Of a DNA stretch of 64,000 bases, positions 56,191 through 64,000 are shown in pieces. Source of the DNA: Iris pallida (lineage: Eukaryota > Streptophyta > Magnoliopsida > Asparagales > Iridaceae). Location: contig JANAVB010005597.1 of the NCBI GenBank assembly GCA_029216955.1, forward strand, positions 46,113,480 through 46,177,479, given 5' to 3'. Below the pieces are notes generated by a model. The model ran no database searches. It was not told where the DNA came from and saw nothing but the letters and a program-made list of their open reading frames with translations. The translations under genes were made by a program, and so were the position numbers. Position 1 is the first letter of the stretch. Every line of letters starts with the position of its first letter.

Positions 56191-56520
56191 TTAAATAAGC
56201 ATAAAATAAGTGGGGTGCCACGCAAATTTTTTTAAAAAAATAGGCACTGAAAAAGAACAAAATAGCTGACTGTGGTACAATAAATCAATGTGCACTATTT
56301 GAATCAATATTCACTCACACTTCAAAGTTTGTTCGGACCTAATGTAACTTGTAAAAAATGGTGTAAAAATAACTCTTATCTCCTGAAAATAATTTTTAAT
56401 ATTAAAAATATATAATAGTACTTTGGAAGTGAATAAATTCATAATTTTATATTTCAATGTTAAATATGAAGACCGTAAAGAAGTAAAAAATATATATAAT
56501 AATAACAAAAACTAACTAAT
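56191..56520. other. AT-rich spacer
   Basis: Nothing recognisable between the foldback element and the next SINE-like unit. Confidence 0.4.
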
Positions 56521-56524
56521 TAGT

Positions 56525-56610
56525 CTGAGCTCTCTAGCCCAGCGGTAGTGGAGCAGACACCCGAAGGGGCCGACATGGTTCGAGCCTCCCGTGTGTGCGT
56601 GGAATTTAAA
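56525..56610 (+). mobile_element. tRNA-derived SINE-like unit, copy C
   Basis: The A box TAGCCCAGCGG (56534) and a canonical B box GGTTCGAGCC (56578) are about 33 bases apart. The unit ends in an A-rich tail (12 A). This copy has the clearest polymerase III promoter of the group. Confidence 0.7.
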
Positions 56611-56803
56611 AAAAAAAAAACTAACTAATTGTATAACTATTTAAATAGTTAGCTATTAATTAATGGTAATTTATTTTTAAAATTTAAGGAATAACAATTA
56701 ATATAAAAATTTATTTTATAATGTAACTATATTGTCTTAGATAATATTACTAGCTCAAGAATGAATATTACCAACTATTTTATTAATTATCTAAATAAGT
56801 AAG

Positions 56804-56835
<32 letters not shown>

Positions 56836-56978
56836 CTCTCTAGCCTAGTGGTAGTGGTGAGGCATGTGGCCTGAGTGGTCAAAGAGATCAATTTCCGGTG
56901 GGAGCGTTCGCCACAATTACCTTCTTTATCTCTTTGACCACTCAGACCACATGCCTCACCACCACCACTAGGCTAGAG

Positions 56979-56983
<5 letters not shown>
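56836..56983. mobile_element. SINE-like unit D with an inverted partial copy
   Basis: 56837-56925 is related to copies A and C (TAGCCTAGTGG, then AGATCAATTTCC). Directly after it 56929-56983 is the reverse complement of its first ~53 bases, so the pair forms a hairpin with ~53-bp arms. TA runs border both sides (56809-56835 and 56984-57037). Confidence 0.7.
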
Positions 56984-57037
<54 letters not shown>

Positions 57038-57040
<3 letters not shown>

Positions 57041-57128
57041 TGTCCACTTCTTACCGGAGCTTGGGAGTGAACTCCCAAGGTGGCTTGAACCCGTGCCATC
57101 CACATTCCCAACGGACTACGACCTCGAG

Positions 57129-57136
<8 letters not shown>
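57038..57136 (-). mobile_element. SINE-like unit E
   Basis: On the minus strand a B box GGTTCAAGCC stands near 57095, with a weak A-box-like TAGTCCGTTGG about 27 bases before it. It is bordered by (TA)n at 56984-57037 and 57137-57197. Confidence 0.5.
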
Positions 57137-57197
<61 letters not shown>

Positions 57198-57199
<2 letters not shown>

Positions 57200-58140
57200 G
57201 AAATATTTAAAATTAACCGAACACTTCTCTCCACATCTGCCAAATAAATGGTGGTGGATTAGTGTTTTTTTTTTAAATCCAATATGCTGAAAACAAGAAG
57301 TAAAAAATAACGGCATAATTTTGTCTCCATATCTTGATTGAGCCAAACACCTGTATTTTTACCTCCAAACACATTCGCACATCTATTTCCATTAATTACT
57401 TTCCAAACACCCCCATTGTGATGGTAATGGATATGATTTACTTTTGACATACAACAAAACATTTCTTTGATTTCTAATGTGTTGTTTTGCACTTAAAAAT
57501 AGCAATTAATAAGAGAGAAACCGGAAAAGAAATCCCCATGTATTCAGCAACTATTCATTTTTAATACATGAGAGATATTTATTAATCTCTCTCCTCGCCT
57601 TCCTCTTAACTGTTTCATCAATCACCTCCTACCTCTTTTTATGTCAAGCGAGCCTAGTGTAGTTCACACGGGGCAAAATTTTGTCATTATGAACGGGATT
57701 ATACTTCACTTGAAGTTGTGGTTATATTCTGCACGTTTTTTATCTGCATTTTTTCTTACTTTTTAAATATACACTTGTGTAATAAATTTACTTTAGAATA
57801 CTGTAAAATTTATCAAAATAAATTTATTTTGAGATGGTGAACATTTATTATAGTTGAAAGTGTGTAATTATTAGAGCTGGTAATTATGTTAATAAAAGAG
57901 GTATGTAATGTACATATTTTGCTCTTAATTAATTTAAGCATATTTTGATATATATAAGATTGAAGAAGGACACTTTTGGAACATAAAAATTTCAATGTGA
58001 AGCCGAAAATTTTCTAATATATATGTACTAGTATATATGTACGTGCATTGTCGTATTTTATACTATTTGTGAGACTTCTCTCACAGTATCGGTATTTGTA
58101 TATAGATACATATTTTATACTGTATTCTGCATTTTTTGGG
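57198..58140. other. AT-rich spacer
   Basis: No gene or element boundary was recognised. Confidence 0.4.
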
Positions 58141-58179
58141 ATTTCGGAGTACCAGAAGAAAACTTAATTTTGAGATTTT

Positions 58180-59140
58180 ACTACTTGGCCGGCGTACCGC
58201 CGGTATACTGTCCAGGAGATAGTTTTACTTTTTAGATATTTTTTTATTTCAGATATTTTCATGAATAGTAAAGATACATTCTATTATCTATTGGTTTTCT
58301 TCTGAACAGTCGAGATTAATCCTAATCGAGTCGCGAAACCTTATCTTTTAAAAGTTTCTTTTTTACAATCTTTCTCCATTCTTCTTCTCTTCTCGTTTCC
58401 TCTCTATTTTTCTTGTGAGCTAGGAGCTTGGTCTCGAGGCCTCAGAGTGTGCTTTCTGAACCCCTCTTGGTGGTGGAGTTGAAGAGTTAGGCTTTGAGCT
58501 ATATTAGACAAGTATGTCTTGTCGAACTACTGGACGAATATTATTTTTACTGTATTTTATTTTCTATTGCTTTGATAGTGCAGTATTGCCTAGAACTTAT
58601 TTTACTAAATATGTTTCTCTCGAGATTCTTATCATTTTGACCGTCTCAGAATTTGATCTGAGCTAGGTTTTGATTTCTTGTGAAATCCTAATTTTTTTTA
58701 GTAGAAAAACTCTATATCGAGAACGATACCGGAGTACTTGCCATGAGACTTAGTATATGTGATATACATGACCTTCCTCTAGTATTGTTTTCATGGTTAT
58801 ACTTGAATTCTACAAATTTAGCGACAAGATTTAGTTTCTGGAACTTGTTTCAATACTTTAGTGTTACTTTTCGGACACAAACAACATACCGCCAGTATAC
58901 CAGTGTATACCGACGTCATACCAATTTGTGGGTCCTTTTTAAGTTAAAAATCTGCTGTTACAATTAACGGTATACCGCCAGTGTATTGGTCTGTACCGTC
59001 GGTATACCGATCATGTGCATCATATTTTTTCATCAAGTTTTGTGTCCCAGTTGTCCGCTATACCGAAGTATACCGCTGGTACACCGGAGTATATCGCTGG
59101 TATACTGGAGTATACTGCTAGTATACCGCTAGGATACCCA
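58180..59140. repeat. degenerate TACCG/GGTATA repeat region
   Basis: Words such as GTATACCG, ACCGCCGGTATAC and CGCTGGTATACTGG recur, sparsely from 58188 and densely at 58885-59135 with a spacing of about 12-20 bp. Many copies are themselves inverted (GGTATACC). Frames across it (58743-58967 plus, 59020-59295 minus) translate the repeat. The part 58300-58700 reads like an LTR or gene leader but has no identified boundary. Confidence 0.6.
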
Positions 59141-59235
59141 AGTACGTACGTACATGCTACATAAAAAACCCTCATTTCTGAAGGCAAGTCTTTCTTGGAA
59201 AAAGCCATTGGCTGTCGAGAATAGTCTTTTCCGAG

Positions 59236-59411
59236 CAGGGGCGGATCCAAAGGGTGGTTGGGGTGGGCTGTAGCCCACCCCAAAAAAAAATTCATTCTTT
59301 TTTTTCCTTATAATTTTTTTATTTTTGATTTTTTTATATGGACTAGTCCACTTCTAGCCCACCCCAATTCATCGTAGCCCACCCCAGTTTCAATTTCTGA
59401 ATCTGCTCCTG
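59236..59411. mobile_element. hAT-type MITE (176 bp)
   Basis: Terminal inverted repeats CAGGGGCGGATCCA and, reverse-complemented from the right, CAGGAGCAGATTCA. The 8-bp duplication TTTCCGAG is perfect on both sides (59228-59235 and 59412-59419). Subterminal TAGCCCACCCC is repeated. Confidence 0.9.
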
Positions 59412-60339
59412 TTTCCGAGGGTAAATGGCCGTCGTACGCCCTCGGAAATGCTAGCGTCGGAAAAAAATATTTTTTCGACCAACTGTCGGAAATGTAATTA
59501 TTTACGATAGGAGATGACCCTCGTATTTATTTTTCTATTGTCGTAAACAAGCTTTATGAATATAAGAAGAATGATATTTGCGATGATAGCACGCCTTCGC
59601 AAATAATGAATTGGTTATGACAAACAATTTATTTTCCGACAATGTGTTTTCGACAATATGTGTTTCTCGGAAATACTATACGATACAAGTTTTATTTGCG
59701 ACCACGCAAAAAAAAAGAATAAATCTTCTCGAAAAAAGATTGCAAGATTATTTCCGATAAAAGGAGATCCTCGAAAAAGTTTATAAGATTATTTTCGATG
59801 AAAGGAGATCATCGAAAATATTTTTTTGCAATTGCTAAAGTAGTCAAAAATTAAAATTTTTGTAGTCGAAATTATGTTTTTCCGATCACAATAGCAATTG
59901 AAAAAAAAATGGACATAAAAAATGGTTATTTGTCATGATGATTACTAATTTCAATAGAATTAATTGTCGTAAAATAGAATCACTTTTCTCATAAGGTGTT
60001 AAATGGTAAAAAATGAATGCATTAACAACTTGAATAAAAGATAATGTTATAATCATTGATTGATATTAAAAAAGAAACCAATGTATATTAAGTACAATAA
60101 ACTTGTAATGTCAAATCTAAAGAAAATTTCAAGCCTACATATAACAAAGTCAATAATATTATGAAACTGGAGCTTCTTGAATTATTCTTCAAAGTCATTG
60201 CTAAGATTAGCATCCGAATCATTACTTCCAACATCATCCTGTTACAAGAAAAAAAAATTCCAATAAGAACTCATGTAATTTAAATGGAATTACGATTTAA
60301 ACTCAACTCACAATTTATAAAATTGTAAAGAAATGTACA

Positions 60340-61686
60340 TACCACATTTGGTGATTGCCTCGCACTATGTTCAAAATTTTGGATGGTGTTTAACAACATT
60401 TGAAATTGTTCTTGTAGAATGCTTAATTGACCTTTCATATCTTTCATCTCATCTTTTAATTGTTGATGATTTCTTCAAGTTCAACACATCTACGCTTCTT
60501 GCAATTTTGGCTAGATGAATACAAATCTTTACCATTCAAACCACCCCCCAATCCAAGTACACGACCATGACTAGGTACAATCACCTCTCTATATATGTCC
60601 CAATCATTCACATTCAGATTTTCCTCTTCAGCAGTACTTTTTTGTTTTCCATCATTTCCTACAACACAATAAAATGTACTATAATCTTATATAACATATC
60701 GATCGAATATCACAATCATACACAAAATCAACAGAGTATGGTATTCATTTAAAGAACACAATGAAGAGTGAAAAGATAGCTAACGTACATATATTTCTTT
60801 TGTCTTCTCACTTTTCCAGCTTTCTCCTTCGCCATCCTTTCCCTTACTTACATGAAACTTCTTGAAACAATCAATTGGACTGGGTTCAATTCCAGTTCGA
60901 TCAAGCTGTTAAGAGAAAAAATATATTATTATTTTCTTATTATATTAAGCTGCCATATATATACAAGAAAATATACAATATACAAAATAAATTTGGGAGC
61001 ATTATGCTTTTATACCTCAACTTTTTTAACATTTGGCAAAGGAAACTGAACCAGTAGTGTGCACAATTGTTGATTTTTCTGTGTTAGTTTTGTTTGAATT
61101 GCTTTGATCCTGCAAAATAAAATAATTCCTCCTTTGGATTAATCTACCATTCAATAAAATAATTCATAATAAGTCCAGAAAAAACTACTAGTCATGTCAT
61201 GGAAATAATTCATGTGAATGATTAATATACCATTCAATATAAAAACTCTACATCTAATATGTGAAAGTCCATGCCATGCTATAAGAAATGACTTAAATTG
61301 ATATGTGAAAGTTCAAGTTCATTTACCTGCCATTGGGAATTTAACCATTCATTAACCATTGCGTTACATACTGTAAGATCAGGTACATTTTTTGGACGAT
61401 TAGCATATCTCTCTCCAGTGCTTTTATACTTTTCAAATATTGGTTTTCTCAAATTCTACATCCAGTCAGCATAATTTCTTTTAATATGGTCAGTGAATGC
61501 AGCCTTCAATTCTTCATTTGAGCATGTGTAAGTATAGCCAGATTCCTTAAACCTATCAAACAATACATCCAATTCCTCTTTTGGGTATTTAGAAAAGTAT
61601 ACCCATGGCCCTTTAATCTCTTGCTTGAACAATACACCAATATTCCTCACAGCTTCAGTTGTAATAATCCTAGGTATTAAAATCAC
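60340..61686 (-). pseudogene. CACTA transposase-related gene, TNPA / plant transposase-24 like
   Basis: Exon-like blocks on the minus strand: 61686-61327 (GPWVYFSKYPKEELDVLFDRF ... SNEELKAAFTDHI, then a TAG at 61458-61456, then ERYANRPKNVPDL and a GT donor); 61108-61016 (TTGSVSFAK, then TAA); 60905-60790 (IEPSPIDCFKKFHVSKGKDGE); and about 60660-60340 (VNDWDIYREVIVPSHGRVLGLGGG). This block order is typical of the accessory DNA-binding transposase gene of plant CACTA elements. At least three stops make it non-functional. The upstream catalytic TNPD-type gene is not in the window. Confidence 0.65.
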
Positions 61687-61690
61687 ATGA

Positions 61691-62420
61691 GCATGTTATA
61701 AATTGAACAAAATAACTAGTAGTAGAAATTTGACAAGCAGGGTTAAGAATGCAACAAGCATTAGGCTACATATGAAATAACTAAGATCAATGAACAAGTA
61801 GCCAACTGAATCCTGCAATCCCAAAGGACATGTAGAAGCCCAACTAGTTTAGTCTATGATATACAAGCTTTGCAGGTTAATTTTTACCCAACCACAGGTG
61901 TTTCTTTTGTTTCTTTGTAACTTTTTGGAATATTTCTCTATATCTCTATCATGCACACAACCACACAGGCATATGTATTGTAATTTCTCAACGTTTTAAG
62001 ACATATATCTATTTCTGGGAATTCATCATGTTATAATTTGTATATATCACATTGATGAAAATTTGAAGTAGATAGTGGACACAAGAGAAGTTGTTTCATT
62101 TATATGTTTCAGGCCTGCCTTGTTTGCTTCTTTTTGTTGCTTTCATCTGTTGAATGGTTATCTCAGTATTTAGCTGATGGCAAAATGAATTGTAAACACA
62201 GCCCATATTTAGCTAATGGCAAAAGAGATGAATGCATTTCTTCCATCAATATGGGTTGATTTTGAATGCATTTCTTCCATCAATATGAGATGAAAAGCGA
62301 AAGAATTACAGTAAGAGAGAATAAAACAAAAGCGATGAATGCATTTTTTCAAAATTTCTGATTTCTCAATATGGAAACAGACAACCCATATTTAGATGTG
62401 GCAAAATGTAGGTAAGATGA
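61691..62420. other. AT-rich spacer, probably inside the CACTA element
   Basis: GAATGCATTTCTTCCATCAA occurs twice, at 62232 and 62264. Nothing else is recognised. Confidence 0.35.
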
Positions 62421-62424
62421 GTTA

Positions 62425-62605
62425 AAGTATCATACATATGTTTGTAACCAGCAAAGGGGCATATTTAGAGTATAAGACAGAAAAGTATCAGTCATATTTA
62501 GAGTATAAGAGGAGTTAAAGTATCAGACATATTTAGAGTATAAGACAGAGTTAAAGTATCAGACATAAATATAGTATAAGGCAAAGGGGCATATGTTTGT
62601 AACCA
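62425..62605. repeat. tandem repeats of an ATATTTAGAGTATAAG unit
   Basis: Units of about 38-45 bp containing TTTAGAGTATAAGACAG and AAAGTATCAGACAT repeat four times with indels. The whole block is framed by two copies of ATATGTTTGTAACCAGCA (62436 and 62590). Confidence 0.75.
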
Positions 62606-63660
62606 GCAAGACAATGTTCAGTTTACCTCTTATATTCTCCTGTAGGCGTTCTTCCAAGCCAGACAAACTTGCATAAGTCATTCATTGGTTAGGCGTCTAT
62701 CTTAGCCTAAGCATCTCACTTATAATTATGCAAGCATATTCCTGCTTGGCATGGTAGGTCCGCATTATTAGTAGCACTAACAGTCACGTACATGCAGCCT
62801 TCCTGAAAAGTAGATAGTAAGCTTGTTGCTCTTTATATCCACTAACAGTCGCACTAAAAGTCGCATACATGGCAGCGACTATCTAACTATAACCTCAACT
62901 ATTACATTTAAGCTTGTTCCTCTCTATATCCACTCTTTAACTCAGTTTTTTTTACAATATTGTATACTAGACCAGACTGATCTTGATTTGCAAAAAAATA
63001 TAGTTAGACAAGTAGATAGTAAGGACTTGTTTAGATAGTCGCATAACATTATATCAAGGTTCACTTCATAAAGAAACAAAAACATAGTTGAAATTAGATC
63101 TTCACATATCTTAAGATCTAGTAGCATAAAGAAAGTGGCCCTAGTTGCAAGAATAGTAATTTCCTATACAATTTACTTAGGAATAATGTCACACCATCAG
63201 GTCACTTCTTTCATGTTATTATATATCAATATGGGAACATATACTACAACAGAAAGAAAGAAAGAAAAAAAGATAAGAAAGGCCTTTAAAGACCATATAA
63301 TTGTATATCGAACAATACTTCTGTCCCTTTCTCTACTTTTAGGGGTGTGTAGGTTGAGTGGTTGTGGGTAAGGTTTGACGCTAACCAATTCCAGCTAATG
63401 TATTGGGAGGTATAATTTCAAAATGGTATATACAAAATTGTATATAAACTCAACAAATGAGTTAGAGAATTTCAGAACATAATGAAAGGGTACTGCCATC
63501 AAAGAGGCTATACAATAGAAAATATGAGTTAATCTTTTTTACTTCATTAGGGGAAATCATGTTTTTGGAAATAAGAATCATAAGAGGTAGGCTATTTCGG
63601 TAATAAAATTTCAGATTCATCATTTTATATATTACATTTAGAAAATGACGAGATTACGTA
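62606..63660. other. AT-rich spacer
   Basis: Short internal duplications occur (the phrase AAGCTTGTTSCTCTHTATATCC at 62819 and 62911; CACTAACAGTC at 62776 and 62840). No gene is supported. Confidence 0.35.
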
Positions 63661-63674
63661 CAGGTTTATGCTTT

Positions 63675-64000
63675 TTCAGTATCAGCCATGAGTTTTAAGG
63701 CCGAGTTTCAGTCATATATGGTGGAAACGGATACATGAGCTTCAAGAATAAGCTTTCAGTAAGAATATGCTTTAATACTGTCTCACAACCAGTCATGTAT
63801 GTTCAAGGCAAAGTATCAGTATCAGTATCAGTCATTAGTTTCAAGACAGGGTATCAGTATCAGTCATGTATGTTTATTGGAAATAGACGAAAAAGGCTTG
63901 GACTTGAAGCTGTCTTGAAACTCATGACTTGGGTATATGTATTAAAACTCATGACTGAAAAAGCTGTCTTGAAACTCATGACTTGAAGCTGATACTGAAG
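63675..64000. repeat. mixed direct and inverted short repeats, runs to the window edge
   Basis: AGTATCAGTCATG-type words recur in the first part. From 63907 CTGTCTTGAAACTCATGACT appears twice as the reverse complement of GTCATTAGTTTCAAGACAG (63831). The region can form several alternative hairpins. Frames over it are artefacts. Confidence 0.65.

Larger units (their letters stand above)
59153..61690 (-). mobile_element. decayed CACTA (En/Spm) element, 3' part
   Basis: The left edge near 59153 reads CTACATAAAAAACCCTCATTTC, close to the CACTACA-AAAA ends of plant CACTA elements. It is followed by typical subterminal words built on TCGGAAA, TCGTAAA and CTCGAAAA up to about 59960. A transposase-related gene remnant follows on the minus strand (60340-61690). 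The other terminus was not found in the window. A hAT MITE is inserted at 59236. Confidence 0.65.

Noticed and set aside
55564..56225. Proline-, arginine- and glycine-rich proteins on both strands
   Set aside because: They lie in the low-complexity arms of a foldback element, and all six frames are open for the same reason.

Overview
This window is nuclear DNA of a flowering plant. The evidence is two intron-containing plant genes with plant-specific architectures, plant-type LTR retrotransposons (a chromodomain-bearing Ty3/gypsy and a Ty1/copia), CACTA, hAT and Tourist-like DNA transposon remnants, tRNA-derived SINE-like units, and long AT-rich spacers with (TA)n tracts. I cannot name the species. 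The ANT-type protein resembles eudicot ANT, but that is weak evidence for the lineage.

Region by region. 1-5.2 kb is spacer that opens with about 1 kb of tandem palindromic repeats. 5.6-9.2 kb holds a complete five-exon cellulose synthase-like C gene (plus strand), a Golgi glucan synthase for the xyloglucan backbone. 9.2-13.3 kb is spacer with small MITE-like elements and a decayed bHLH transcription factor gene on the minus strand. 13.3-35 kb is a retrotransposon nest. A solo LTR (14103-27205, TSD CCCTC) was split by a nearly complete Ty3/gypsy chromovirus (15454-26402, TSD CATCT, minus strand). Next to it a second solo LTR (28044-34536, TSD CCTAC) was split by a third, oppositely oriented solo LTR (30341-33881, TSD CGCAT). 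35-40 kb is spacer with MITEs. 40257-46021 is a Ty1/copia element with an uninterrupted 1342-codon gag-pol frame, TSD CTCTG and LTRs that look identical, so it inserted very recently, beside a decayed LINE (46.0-48.5 kb). 49.7-52.6 kb holds a complete nine-exon AINTEGUMENTA-type AP2 gene on the minus strand, including the 9-base micro-exon typical of this family. 53-57.2 kb is dominated by (TA)n tracts, tRNA-derived SINE-like units and foldback elements, one of them about 720 bp. 58-62 kb contains a TACCG-rich minisatellite and a decayed CACTA element on the minus strand that itself carries a hAT MITE with a perfect 8-bp TSD. 62-64 kb has low-order tandem and inverted repeats.

Only two host genes appear intact: CSLC (cell-wall xyloglucan synthesis) and ANT (organ growth and meristem competence). 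Nothing in the sequence links them functionally. I found no convincing new enzymatic system. The most unusual material is structural: the palindromic minisatellite, subfamily-specific tandem arrays inside the LTR leaders, the copia LTR palindromes, and the (TA)n/SINE/foldback cluster upstream of ANT.
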